Positions 8,959 to 17,444 of a stretch of DNA of 64,000 bases are shown here, piece by piece. Position 1 is the stretch's first letter. Each line of letters begins with the position of its first letter. This DNA comes from Kosakonia arachidis (lineage in GTDB: Bacteria; Pseudomonadota; Gammaproteobacteria; Enterobacterales; Enterobacteriaceae). The position numbers and the translations under genes are program-made. The notes under the pieces were generated by a model. It was not told where the DNA came from. It was given only the letters and a program-made list of their open reading frames with translations, and did no database searches. The DNA lies in the NCBI RefSeq assembly GCF_900116535.1, contig NZ_FPAU01000003.1:436403-500402 (forward strand), in the 5' to 3' direction.

Positions 8959-10026
8959 ATGATGACGCCAGAACAAAAATTTGCCCGCTGGGTAAGGGTG
9001 AGTATTGCCTCTTTCCTGCTGATGTTTGTCTATTTTATCGTGGCGGATATCTGGATCCCGCTGACGCCGGATTCCACCGTTATGCGCGTAGTGACGCCGG
9101 TTTCTGCGCGCGTTTCTGGCTATGTCGCAAAGGTTCATGTGCAGAACAACAACCAGGTAAAAAAAGGCGATCTGTTGTTTGAACTGGATCCGACGCCGTT
9201 TGAAAACCAGGTCGAAGCGGCGGAAATTGCGCTGGAACAGGCGCGCCTCAGCAACCAGCAGCTGGATGCGCAAATCGTTGCCGCACAGGCCAGCCTGAAA
9301 ACCGCACAGCTCACTGCGCAAAATGATCGCGTCACCTTTGAGCGCTACCAGAATCTTGGCGCGATGCACAATGTTTCCCAGTCCGATCTGGATAAAGCGC
9401 GCACCACCTGGCAGACCAGCGCGCAGTCGGTGAATAACATCAATGCCAACATTAATGCGTTAACCATTGAGCGCGGCGACCACAATGATGCGCGTAACGT
9501 GACGCTGCAAAAATACCGTAATGCGCTCCAACAGGCGCAACTGAACCTCGGCTGGACTCAGGTGCGCGCGGAAGTAGATGGCACTGTCAGTAACCTGCAA
9601 TTAAGCCCCGGTTTTTACGCCGCCGCCGGTAGTGCTTCGCTGGCGCTGGTGCATGATAAAACCGATATTGTGGCGGATTTTCGCGAGAAGAGCCTGCGTC
9701 ATACCCATGTCGGAACCGATGCCACAGTGGTTTTTGATGCGCTGCCAGGCCATGTATTTAAAGCGCATGTAGCCAGCAGCGACGCGGGGATCCTGGCGGG
9801 CCAGGAAGCGGTGAATGGCGAACTTTCCGCGCCGGAAACCTCAAACCGCTGGGTGCGTGATGCGCAACGGATGCGGATCCACATCGCGCTTGATGAACCA
9901 TTGCCGAAGCCATTGCCGACCGGCGCGCGTGCAACGGTACAGTTGTATAACAGCGAAGGGGTCTTTGCGCGCTTCTTCTCCGGCCTGCAAATCCATCTGG
10001 TAAGTTTGTTGCACTATGTCTATTAA
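8959..10026 (+). CDS. HlyD/EmrA-type membrane fusion protein
   Basis: 355 residues. One membrane segment near the N-terminus (about residues 13-33, VSIASFLLMFVYFIVADIW), then a biotinyl-lipoyl-like half (VTPVSARVSGYVAKVHVQNN), a long Gln/Ala-rich coiled coil (about residues 95-195), the second lipoyl half (NLGWTQVRAEVDGTVSNL) and a beta-barrel domain. This is the periplasmic adaptor of an export system. Two ATGs are adjacent at the start. It overlaps the next gene by 11 bases, so the two are translated together. Confidence 0.88.
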   Translation: MMTPEQKFARWVRVSIASFLLMFVYFIVADIWIPLTPDSTVMRVVTPVSARVSGYVAKVHVQNNNQVKKGDLLFELDPTPFENQVEAAEIALEQARLSNQQLDAQIVAAQASLKTAQLTAQNDRVTFERYQNLGAMHNVSQSDLDKARTTWQTSAQSVNNINANINALTIERGDHNDARNVTLQKYRNALQQAQLNLGWTQVRAEVDGTVSNLQLSPGFYAAAGSASLALVHDKTDIVADFREKSLRHTHVGTDATVVFDALPGHVFKAHVASSDAGILAGQEAVNGELSAPETSNRWVRDAQRMRIHIALDEPLPKPLPTGARATVQLYNSEGVFARFFSGLQIHLVSLLHYVY

Positions 10027-11083
10027 CACGCTGGCGCGCGTATTTACGCCCCACGGTAATATCGTCTATACGCCGAATGATTTTCGCCAGACGCTGCGTA
10101 TTGTCTTCGCCGGGATGATCGCTCTGAGCGTGTCGAGTTTTTACAACACGCAATATGGTGTGTTTTACGTGGTCTATCCGGTCATGTTGTTATCGCTGGT
10201 GCCGGTGTTTAACCGCCATGTCGCGAAGCAATTTATCTTTAGTGCGGTGCTGAACTGTATCGAAATGGTGTTCATCATCGGCTATTTGTCGCGCTGGCCA
10301 GTGATCATGACGCTGGTGGTTTTCGGGCTGTATGTCATGCGTTTTCGCTTTATGAGCAAAGGCGCGCTGTTTCTCTTCGGTTCGGCGGGGGTCGTGTGCC
10401 AGAGCACGATGCTCAACTTTATGAGCTATCCCACCAGCGACTGGCACACGCTGCTATTTTCCAATATTGAAGCCAGCGTGATGGCCGTGGCGCTGAGTGC
10501 GCTAATGAATTATCTTGTCCCGGATGTTGAACCGCGCACTCGTCCGCCGATGATTGAGAAAAGCGCCGCCCGTGTGCGCCATGAATCGCTGCTTTCCGGC
10601 ACCGTGGCAACAATCATTTTTGTTGTTTTTCAGATCAGCGATTTAAGCGATTCGCTGTCGGCGCTGATGGCGGGCATCTTGATCCTGTTTCCAATGCATT
10701 ATCGCGGTTCAGTGCTCAGTTCGTTGTGGCGCGTGGTGGGCGTTGCGATCTCCTGTCTCTATATTCTGCTGGTGCAACTGATTCTTTATAACCACAGTAG
10801 TCATATGCTGCTAATGATGCCGCTGATTGGTATTGGGCTGGCGTTCAGCGCCCGGTTGCATGTGATGGAAAAAGTCGGCGCGGGCGTGGGGTTCGCCAGC
10901 GTCACGACTATTGGCATTATGTTTGGTCAAAACCTCCATCCGGATACGGACCTGGTGTTCAGCGATCTCTACCGTATCGTGTCCGTCACCGTGTCGCTGG
11001 TAGCAACCTTAACCCTGGTCTGGCTGGTGCACCTTATTTTGAACCGCTTCGACGCAACACGGTTTGTGATTGAGGAGCAGTAA
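10016..11083 (+). CDS. DUF2955 / FUSC-like inner-membrane transport protein
   Basis: 355 residues, rich in hydrophobic helices arranged as two groups (about residues 25-170 and 195-345) separated by a hydrophilic linker with PDVEPRTRPPMIEKS. This matches the DUF2955 family, related to the aromatic-acid exporter AaeB/FUSC superfamily, which pairs with an HlyD-type adaptor. It is the third gene of marR-hlyD-DUF2955 and probably the pore of the exporter. Substrate unknown. It ends 6 bases before the convergent DUF3343 gene. Confidence 0.85.
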   Translation: MSINTLARVFTPHGNIVYTPNDFRQTLRIVFAGMIALSVSSFYNTQYGVFYVVYPVMLLSLVPVFNRHVAKQFIFSAVLNCIEMVFIIGYLSRWPVIMTLVVFGLYVMRFRFMSKGALFLFGSAGVVCQSTMLNFMSYPTSDWHTLLFSNIEASVMAVALSALMNYLVPDVEPRTRPPMIEKSAARVRHESLLSGTVATIIFVVFQISDLSDSLSALMAGILILFPMHYRGSVLSSLWRVVGVAISCLYILLVQLILYNHSSHMLLMMPLIGIGLAFSARLHVMEKVGAGVGFASVTTIGIMFGQNLHPDTDLVFSDLYRIVSVTVSLVATLTLVWLVHLILNRFDATRFVIEEQ

Positions 11084-11089
11084 GGCGAA

Positions 11090-11326
11090 TTACACCGCCG
11101 GCGTGAAACCCTCGCCCTCACAGCGATAAACCGCCTGCGTTACGCCGGGGATGATCCACTGATTTTCCTCACCGTCCTGACAGTGAAAACGGATGCACAA
11201 TCCACATCCGCCGCGTAACTGCCGGGGAATATCCTGCACCCGGAAGGTCACGCCTGCGGCCAGCATCGCTTTGCGGGTTTGTAGCACACCGGGCGTATTG
11301 TGAAACAGCAGCAGATATTCGTTCAT
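11090..11326 (-). CDS. Small DUF3343 protein (putative Se/S carrier-like)
   Basis: 78 residues, last gene of the yjiM-yjiL operon and overlapping yjiL by 4 bases. It has the DUF3343 outline: an N-terminal beta-alpha unit (EYLLLFHNTPGVLQTRKAML), then IPRQLRGGCGLCIRF with two Cys in a GGCGLC motif. The family is described as a possible sulfur or selenium carrier. Placement with an iron-sulfur reductase suggests a part in its maturation or electron supply, which is inference. Confidence 0.8.
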   Translation of the reverse strand: MNEYLLLFHNTPGVLQTRKAMLAAGVTFRVQDIPRQLRGGCGLCIRFHCQDGEENQWIIPGVTQAVYRCEGEGFTPAV

Positions 11327-12090
11327 GACCGTTTTCCCTGCCGCTGGCCTATCAGCGCGGCGCCGAGTGCGCCTGCATACTGCGCATCATCATGGGTAAA
11401 CACTTCGCTGTTCAGGTGCCCGGCCAGCATGCGGCGGAAGCTGGCGCAATGGCTGACACCGCCGGTGAACAGCAGCGGGCCTTGCGTGGAGAGACGCGCG
11501 ACAAAATGTGCGCTGCGCCGTGCCATGGCGTTGATCACCCCGGCGAGTATCGCTTCCGGCGCGATGCCCGCCGATCGCAGGCTGATCACTTCCGATTCGG
11601 CAAACACCGTACACATGCTGGTGAGCGGATGCGGCTCCACGCCGTCGGTGATGATATCCAGTTGTTCCACCTGGGTGCCCAGCGTGCGTGAGATAACGTC
11701 CAGAAAACGGCCGGTACCGGCAGCGCATTTATCATTCATCAGAAAATCGGCGAGGTTTCCGCTCTCATCCAGGGCGATCACTTTGCTGTCCTGGCCGCCG
11801 ATATCGATAACGGTGCGGGTATCCGATCGTAGCAGTCGCGCGCCGAGGCCGTGACAGGAGATTTCGGTAACCTGCTTATCAGCGAAATCCACCAGTTGCC
11901 GCCCGTAACCGGTCAGCGTCAAAAAAGGTTTTCCCGCTACACCGGCACGCAGTGTTTCCCAGGCCTCGATAATCGAATCAGCAGGGCGAAACGAGGTCTG
12001 GCAGAGAAAGCGCCGCACAATGCTGTCACCCTCCAGCAGAATGCCTTTCGTGGTGGTCGAGCCGGAATCAATGCCAATGGTCAGTGCCAC
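11323..12090 (-). CDS. yjiL: ATP-dependent activator of the double-cubane reductase (BcrAD/HgdC type)
   Basis: 255 residues, same length as E. coli YjiL. An ASKHA-fold ATPase: phosphate-1 motif GIDSGSTTTK at the N-terminus, DIGGQDSKVI in the middle and TGGVSHC near the end. Two Cys, in NDKCAAGTGRF and SMCTVFAES, are at the positions that hold one [4Fe-4S] cluster between two subunits. Family members use ATP to drive low-potential electrons into their partner dehydratase or reductase, here YjiM encoded 9 bases upstream. Active only without oxygen, judging from relatives. Confidence 0.9.
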   Translation of the reverse strand: MALTIGIDSGSTTTKGILLEGDSIVRRFLCQTSFRPADSIIEAWETLRAGVAGKPFLTLTGYGRQLVDFADKQVTEISCHGLGARLLRSDTRTVIDIGGQDSKVIALDESGNLADFLMNDKCAAGTGRFLDVISRTLGTQVEQLDIITDGVEPHPLTSMCTVFAESEVISLRSAGIAPEAILAGVINAMARRSAHFVARLSTQGPLLFTGGVSHCASFRRMLAGHLNSEVFTHDDAQYAGALGAALIGQRQGKRS

Positions 12091-12099
12091 AACCGCTCC

Positions 12100-13251
12100 T
12101 TACAGCATCTCAATAAACGCGGCGACGCGGGTACTGAGCTGCCCGATGTCAGATGTCGAGTAATCTGTCTCAATCGCCATATAAGGAATGTTGTGCTGCT
12201 GGCGTACGTGGCGTTTGATCGCCAGCGATTCGACCGCATAAGTGTGGCAGGCCTGCAAAATCACATCGATCACGCCATCGGCCTGGTACTCGTCCACCAT
12301 CTGGCTGAGCAGCTTCAGGCGCTCGTCATTGGGGGAGATGCACGAGCAGCCAATCGCCAGGTATTTGTCGGTCAAGGCATCATAGACATCACCGCATTCG
12401 TCAACACAGCGTTCGGTCGCTTTCGCCCCGGTGCAGTTTTCGTAACCGACCACCCAGCCGCCATTCTCTTCAATGGCGCGTACCACTTTTTCCGCCGCAC
12501 CGCCAATCGGGCAGCCGGTGATCAAAATACGCGGGCGGGCATCAAGGCGTTTACCGGCTTGCCAGTCAGCTCTGACCTGTTCGGCCATAGCGTTCAGTTC
12601 GTTAATCAGTACCTCTTTATCGAAGCGGAAGGTCGCGCCGTAAACCACTTTCAAAATATCAGCGCCGCTGAGCGCTGGAGGATTCAGTTGCCCGACACGG
12701 TAGAAGTTCGCCAGCGCCTGGCGTTCGCGGTTTTTCAGCGCGATGGCATCACGCAGCGCAGCTTCGCTAATGGGCTGACCAAAGCGTTGTTCGATAACCT
12801 GCTGTAGCCGCAAAATTTCCGCTTTCCATAGTGCGCGGGAAGCGGCATCCGCGGCGCTGTTCGGCAGTTGCATCACATGTACGGCTTTGAATTCTGCCAT
12901 GTACTCGTACATTTTTTTCTTGCCGTCGCAGGTGGTTTCGCCCACCACCAGATCGGAAAAGTAAAAGTAGGGACATTTATCGGTTTTACCGAAGCCGTAG
13001 CTGCTTTTGATTAACGGGCAGAGGTTACGCGGCAGATCTTTTTCCGCTTCTTCAATGGTTTCATCGTTGGTGGAACAGAGCGAAACCACCACCGCACCGG
13101 CCGCCATAGCGATCTCTTGCGGCATAAACGTGCAGTAGGTGCCAACCAGTGGAATACCCTGTTCTTTCAGCTCCATCACGGTGAGAAAGCCTTTTTGGCG
13201 GGCGGCGGAGAATTGCTCGAAAACATCCGGGAGTGCGGTGATAAGCGACAT
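12100..13251 (-). CDS. yjiM: Double-cubane-cluster-type anaerobic reductase (2-hydroxyacyl-CoA dehydratase D family)
   Basis: 383 residues beginning MSLITALPDVFEQF; this ATG at 13251 has a good GGAAGG ribosome site, and an in-frame ATG seven codons further upstream is disfavoured. Conserved Cys in VGTYCTFMPQE, SLCSTND, NLCPLIKSSYGFGKTDKCPYF, GETTCDGKKK, GCPIGGA, YENCTGAK and GCSCISPND are typical of the HgdB-like fold. Unlike true 2-hydroxyacyl-CoA dehydratases there is only one such subunit, which fits the double-cubane proteins (DCCP) that reduce small substrates with ATP. The physiological substrate in enterobacteria is not known. Confidence 0.9.
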   Translation of the reverse strand: MSLITALPDVFEQFSAARQKGFLTVMELKEQGIPLVGTYCTFMPQEIAMAAGAVVVSLCSTNDETIEEAEKDLPRNLCPLIKSSYGFGKTDKCPYFYFSDLVVGETTCDGKKKMYEYMAEFKAVHVMQLPNSAADAASRALWKAEILRLQQVIEQRFGQPISEAALRDAIALKNRERQALANFYRVGQLNPPALSGADILKVVYGATFRFDKEVLINELNAMAEQVRADWQAGKRLDARPRILITGCPIGGAAEKVVRAIEENGGWVVGYENCTGAKATERCVDECGDVYDALTDKYLAIGCSCISPNDERLKLLSQMVDEYQADGVIDVILQACHTYAVESLAIKRHVRQQHNIPYMAIETDYSTSDIGQLSTRVAAFIEML

Positions 13252-13337
13252 GATTTTCCTTCCCCGTGACACGGGAGATGATAAAAAGATGCCGCATTAT
13301 AGCCGTTATAAATGTGTGGTTTTGTTGATCGCGGGGC

Positions 13338-14618
13338 TCAAAAAGGAGAAAAGTGCAGCAGAGCAGGCAACTGTGACAGCAGATAAAGGATCAGGCCAAT
13401 GCAGCCGCCAACCAGCGTGCCGTTGATGCGGATAAATTGCAGATCCTTACCAATATTCAGCTCTACCTGGTGTGACATATCCCGCGCGTCCCAGCTTTTT
13501 ACCGTGTCGCTGATATGGCGTGTTAAAAAAGCGGCAAAATCAGGCGCGACGCGATACGCCGCCTGCTCCAGATGTTCATTCAGCGAGGCGCGCAGCGCAG
13601 CGTCCGCCAGCAGGGTTTCACCGAACCACTGTCCGGCATCGCTGATACGCTTTTTCATGCGCGAGTCAGCGGACTGCATATCCGCTTTCATCCAGCCACG
13701 CAGATCTGCCCACATCTCGCCGACATAGCGGTTAAAGGCTTCGTCATTCTTCATATATTCTTTGATGTTGTCTGCACGCTCGGCGATTTCCGGATCGGTT
13801 TTCAGATTGGCGATCAGCTTGATGGTTGCGCGATCAAAGGCCTGGCGGATCTGATGCGCGCGATCTTCGTTAATATCATCCAACAGCGAATTTACTGCCT
13901 CGGAGACCAGATCCGCACTCTGCTCGCCGAGCCATTCCGTTGGCAGCAGCTTTGCTTTCACCGGGTGATCCGTCTCCAGCCAGTGCACCACCTGGCGGGC
14001 AATAAAGGTACGGGTGCTCTCCCGTTGCAGCAGGGCGATAAGCTGGGCGATTAAGGTATCGAGCAGCTTCTGGTGTCGATTGTTGCGCGTCAGGCTCTCC
14101 AGCATGATGGCGCTGGTTTCGGTTAAATCGACTTTATCGATAGCTTTATGCACCGCGCGGCGCAGCAGGCGCTGAATGCGTGAGTCATCGGCCATTTCCA
14201 GAAAACCGCTCATGACCTGCAACAGATGCTGGCCGACGCGCTGCGCATTTTCCGGCTGGCTAAACCAGACACCGATCATCTGCGCCGGTTGATGGCGCTG
14301 GATCAGCGCCACCAGCGATTTCGTATCGAGAAACTTCTCCTGCACGAACTGGCCAAGATTGTCGCCGATCCGATCTTTATTGCGCGGGATAATTGCCGTA
14401 TGGCGGGAAATAAACGGCAACGGTACGCGATGAAACAGTGCCACCACTGCAAACCAGTCCGCCAGCGCACCAACCATTGCCGCTTCAGCAATGGCTTTGA
14501 TCCCGCTCACCCAGAAACCCGGTGGCAGGAACAGCGTAGTGATAAACGTTGCGGCTGCAACCAGCAACAGCGAGAGCGCCAGACGTTTGGCGCGCTTAAG
14601 TTCGGCTAATTTTTCCAT
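13338..14618 (-). CDS. yjiN: DUF445 membrane-anchored protein
   Basis: 426 residues with one or two membrane segments at the N-terminus ([20 protein letters not shown], then [20 protein letters not shown]) and one at the C-terminus ([22 protein letters not shown]). The long soluble middle is helical and charged. The segment [30 protein letters not shown] is the conserved DUF445 signature. E. coli YjiN is alike in size and position next to yjiM. Function unknown. Confidence 0.88.
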   Translation of the reverse strand: MEKLAELKRAKRLALSLLLVAAATFITTLFLPPGFWVSGIKAIAEAAMVGALADWFAVVALFHRVPLPFISRHTAIIPRNKDRIGDNLGQFVQEKFLDTKSLVALIQRHQPAQMIGVWFSQPENAQRVGQHLLQVMSGFLEMADDSRIQRLLRRAVHKAIDKVDLTETSAIMLESLTRNNRHQKLLDTLIAQLIALLQRESTRTFIARQVVHWLETDHPVKAKLLPTEWLGEQSADLVSEAVNSLLDDINEDRAHQIRQAFDRATIKLIANLKTDPEIAERADNIKEYMKNDEAFNRYVGEMWADLRGWMKADMQSADSRMKKRISDAGQWFGETLLADAALRASLNEHLEQAAYRVAPDFAAFLTRHISDTVKSWDARDMSHQVELNIGKDLQFIRINGTLVGGCIGLILYLLSQLPALLHFSPF

Positions 14619-14658
14619 GACTTAAGCATATAACCCAACGACAGATTCATGCAAAAGG

Positions 14659-15303
14659 TTAAATCGCAAGCAGATAGCGGAGTAATCCAGCAAGGATCCA
14701 CACCCCAAACACCATCAGTACTACGCCAGCGCTACGTTCTATCCAGTAGATGCTGCGGCTCAGACGTTGCTGCACGATGGGTAGGCCAATCAAGGTGACC
14801 AGCGCCAGATCCCACAACAGCACCACCAGTACCATCCAGATACCGCTTACCGATTGCTGAAGCAGGGTTACCTCCGGCCCCAGCAGCGCGGTCATTAGTG
14901 CAAGATAAAACAGCGCATTTTTCGGGTTCAGCAAAGCGGAACCGAGGCCAAGCAGGCACTGTTTTCGCCATGACGGGCACTGTTGCTGCGCGTGTGTGAT
15001 GGCCAGCGTTTGCGGGCGGCTACGCAGTAAATGGGTACCGATCCACAACAAATAGCACGCACCGATCAGTTCGATGGTGGTGAACAGCGGTGCAAACTGG
15101 CGCACGGCGCTGGAGCCTATAATCACCAGCACAATATAAAGTGCATTGCCGATGGCGATACCAATACATAACCCGGCGCTGCCACGCAGGCGGTAACGAA
15201 TGGCCAAGCCGATCAGCAGGAAGAAATCCGGACCAGGGCTGAGCAGCGCAACAAAATGTGCCAACGCCAGCGCGGGAAAAGTAGAGGGAAACAGCGATTC
15301 CAT
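14659..15303 (-). CDS. LysE/RhtB-family amino-acid exporter
   Basis: 214 residues with about six membrane helices. The N-terminal ALAHFVALLSPGPDFFLLIGLAIRY is the family signature (LxPGPD), and NPKNALFYLAL follows in the middle. These inner-membrane proteins export amino acids or analogues. The AraC-type gene 49 bases upstream on the same strand is probably its regulator. The substrate cannot be read from sequence. Confidence 0.88.
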   Translation of the reverse strand: MESLFPSTFPALALAHFVALLSPGPDFFLLIGLAIRYRLRGSAGLCIGIAIGNALYIVLVIIGSSAVRQFAPLFTTIELIGACYLLWIGTHLLRSRPQTLAITHAQQQCPSWRKQCLLGLGSALLNPKNALFYLALMTALLGPEVTLLQQSVSGIWMVLVVLLWDLALVTLIGLPIVQQRLSRSIYWIERSAGVVLMVFGVWILAGLLRYLLAI

Positions 15304-15352
15304 AGTGACCTCAACGGGAAAAAACAGCGGTCACCGTAGCGCAGAGGACGCG

Positions 15353-16123
15353 CTATTTATTGTCGGATATTGATCGGGCGTACTGGCGCGGTGTGGCGGC
15401 GGTATAGTTCACAAAGGTGCGGTGAAAGTGGCTCTGATCGGCAAAACCGCTCTGGTAGCTGACGTCGGCCAGCGCTTCTCCGGCGCGCAGGCGGCTTTTG
15501 GCAAATTCCACGCGGGCAATATTAAGAAAACTGCCGGGCGTCAGGCCGGTGTCCTGCTTAAAGGCGCGGATCAGCGTTTCTTTGCGCAGCGAAAAACCGT
15601 ACGCCAGCGCATCCAGCGTTGGCGGCGATTGTAGGTTATCGGTTAACGCCGCCTGCAATTGCTGGCTCAGCGGACGCAGTGTGGAAGGAAGGTTGCCGTT
15701 GCCGGGTAGCGCGTTCAGCAAATGATCTATTGCAGCCGGTAACTCCCGCGCGTTACCGTGCTCAATAAGTGTCACAATTTGCTGATACTGGTGGAAGAGT
15801 TGCGGGTTGCGGATCACCTGCAATGTTGGTTCAGGCTGCGGGCAGGTTTCCTGGGCCAGATAAAGCATATGGTAACTGCGTGCTTGCCCGGCAAGCGGAT
15901 TGCAACTGTGCGGCGTTAAGGCCGGAATGACAATCAGATCGCCCGCTTGCAGCAGATATTCCTGTTGATGGCAGACGCAGCAGGTTTGTCCGTCGAGTAT
16001 CGCGCCAATCGACAGTTCCGGATGGCTGTGGCGTTTATAAGCCTGCTGGCTGCGCCATGTGCTGCGCAACTCAACGCCGGGCAGACGGCGAAACGTTTGT
16101 TGAATATCGCGGATGATCGGCAT
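15353..16123 (-). CDS. AraC-family regulator with N-terminal cupin
   Basis: 256 residues. The first 90 or so form a cupin-like sensing domain (SHPELSIGAILDGQT...GDLIVIPALTPHSCNP), and the last 100 carry two helix-turn-helix motifs: LDALAYGFSLRKETLIRAFKQDTGLTPGSFL and LADVSYQSGFADQSHFHRTFVNYTAATPRQY. It directly precedes the LysE-type exporter, so control of that exporter in response to a small ligand is likely. Confidence 0.88.
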   Translation of the reverse strand: MPIIRDIQQTFRRLPGVELRSTWRSQQAYKRHSHPELSIGAILDGQTCCVCHQQEYLLQAGDLIVIPALTPHSCNPLAGQARSYHMLYLAQETCPQPEPTLQVIRNPQLFHQYQQIVTLIEHGNARELPAAIDHLLNALPGNGNLPSTLRPLSQQLQAALTDNLQSPPTLDALAYGFSLRKETLIRAFKQDTGLTPGSFLNIARVEFAKSRLRAGEALADVSYQSGFADQSHFHRTFVNYTAATPRQYARSISDNK

Positions 16124-16167
16124 AGCAGCCCCGGTTAGTGATGTGATTGCTGGTATATCACAGGCGG

Positions 16168-17064
16168 CTATTTGTCGCTAAACGCATTGCGCAACAACTG
16201 CCACATATGGTGGGCCGCCGGGGTGAAGCGGCGGTCGGAGTTACGTAGCATATGGCACTGCGCGCTGCTGGCAATAGGATGATCGAGCGGCACGGCAACC
16301 AGAGACCCATGGCGAATAGGATCGGCGGCGGCATAAGCGGTCATAAACGAAATACCCAGCCCGGCCTGGCTCAAGCCCATGGCGGTGGAAAACTGGTTGC
16401 AGCGGTACGCCGGGTGAAACTGCAACCCCTGGCTCTTAAACATCGCATTCATATGACGTTGCAGGCCGAAGTTTTCCGTCAGCGCGATCAGCGGGTAATC
16501 TGCCAGCTCTTCAATGGTGATACTGCTGCGCCCGGCGATCGGATGCTGCGGTAACACGACCGCGCAAATCGGCCCCCACTGGAAGCTGTGACGTTTGAGT
16601 TCCGGTGTGCCGATCGGACCGAATGCCAGCGCCATATCGGCTTCGCCACTGACAATGTCATTGAGCATCTCCTGCATACTACCCACCACGATATCGACAA
16701 ACACCTGCGGATAAGACTGGGCGAATTCACACATCACGCCTTCGATAAAGGCGGTGATAAGCCCGCCGCCAATGCGAACCGAAATCGTGCCGCCGCGCAT
16801 ATGACGCAGATCTTTTAGCTGGCTTTCCAGTTTCTCCCGCCGCTGGCGGCTGGCGAAATAGTCCTCGGCCAGCAGTCGGCCGGCTTCCGTCAGTACCACG
16901 TTTCGCCCGCGCCTCTCCAGCAATGGTAGCTGGAGCGAGCGTTCCAGTTGGGCTATTTGACGGCTGATCACCGACGGATTAACGCCGAGGATATCCGCCG
17001 CGCGGCGAATGCCGCCCTGGATGCCCACTTCATACAGATAGCCGACCGGTTTGTCCTGAAACAT
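16168..17064 (-). CDS. LysR-type regulator divergent from yjiHG operon
   Basis: 298 residues: winged helix-turn-helix at the N-terminus (GGIRRAADILGVNPSVISRQIAQLERSL, then LLERRGRNVVLTEAG) and a periplasmic-binding-like effector domain. It is not HypT (YjiE), the LysR protein that lies at the matching place in E. coli; the sequences do not resemble each other. It faces the yjiH-yjiG-M20 operon across a 380-bp gap and is the likely specific regulator of it. Confidence 0.87.
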   Translation of the reverse strand: MFQDKPVGYLYEVGIQGGIRRAADILGVNPSVISRQIAQLERSLQLPLLERRGRNVVLTEAGRLLAEDYFASRQRREKLESQLKDLRHMRGGTISVRIGGGLITAFIEGVMCEFAQSYPQVFVDIVVGSMQEMLNDIVSGEADMALAFGPIGTPELKRHSFQWGPICAVVLPQHPIAGRSSITIEELADYPLIALTENFGLQRHMNAMFKSQGLQFHPAYRCNQFSTAMGLSQAGLGISFMTAYAAADPIRHGSLVAVPLDHPIASSAQCHMLRNSDRRFTPAAHHMWQLLRNAFSDK

Positions 17065-17207
17065 GCGCCGTTTCCTCTCTCAACTGTTGACCTGAAAGCA
17101 ACAATAACATTCATTTGCGGGCATTTATCGTGCCGGTTTAATAGAGATAATCAAATTAATGCTTACTTTATTCTGCCGGGAGGAAATGAAAGACAGCGCC
17201 TATAGTA

Positions 17208-17224
17208 TTGCACCAGAACGGTGC
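17208..17224. promoter_or_regulatory. NtrC-type enhancer site
   Basis: TTGCACCAGAACGGTGC contains GCACC-N5-GGTGC, the known NtrC (GlnG) dyad, and resembles the strong NtrC site of glnA (GCACC-N5-GGTGC). It lies about 190 bp upstream of the start point predicted for the sigma-54 element below, a normal enhancer distance. Confidence 0.6.
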
Positions 17225-17382
17225 CCCAAAGCGGTGAGAGATTATTTTATTGGGGTGGCACCAGGGCTTAATTAAATAATTTTTCGCGAACTTTGCTTTT
17301 TATTCTCTGTATTTTTGTGGAGGGGTTTTTTATTGCCTAAAAAAACGCAATGACAGCTATTTATTTTATCTTCTCGTCATTC

Positions 17383-17398
17383 AGGCACGGATCCTGCT
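17383..17398 (+). promoter_or_regulatory. Sigma-54 (RpoN) promoter for yjiHG-M20 operon
   Basis: AGGCACGGATCCTGCT fits TGGCACG-N4-TTGC with the invariant GG (17384-17385) and GC (17396-17397) correctly spaced and two mismatches elsewhere. Transcription would start near 17409, leaving a leader of about 36 bases before the yjiH ATG, which has an AGAGAG ribosome site. The rest of 17065-17382 is AT-rich and holds a hairpin-forming pair GGTGCC/GGCACC at 17220 and 17257. Confidence 0.55.
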
Positions 17399-17444
17399 TA
17401 TTCATACACTATGGTCATCTAATTTATATTTAAAGAGAGATGTT

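Noticed and set aside
11851..12807. 318-codon plus-strand frame opposite yjiL/yjiM
   Set aside because: Covers two clear minus-strand genes; no family features.
13317..13340. TTGAG...GATCAA upstream of yjiM as an FNR box
   Set aside because: Spacer is 7 bases rather than the 4 needed, so it is not an FNR site.
17251..17270. TGGCAC at 17256-17261 as an alternative sigma-54 -24 element
   Set aside because: The following GC is at the wrong spacing (8 instead of 10 bases from GG).
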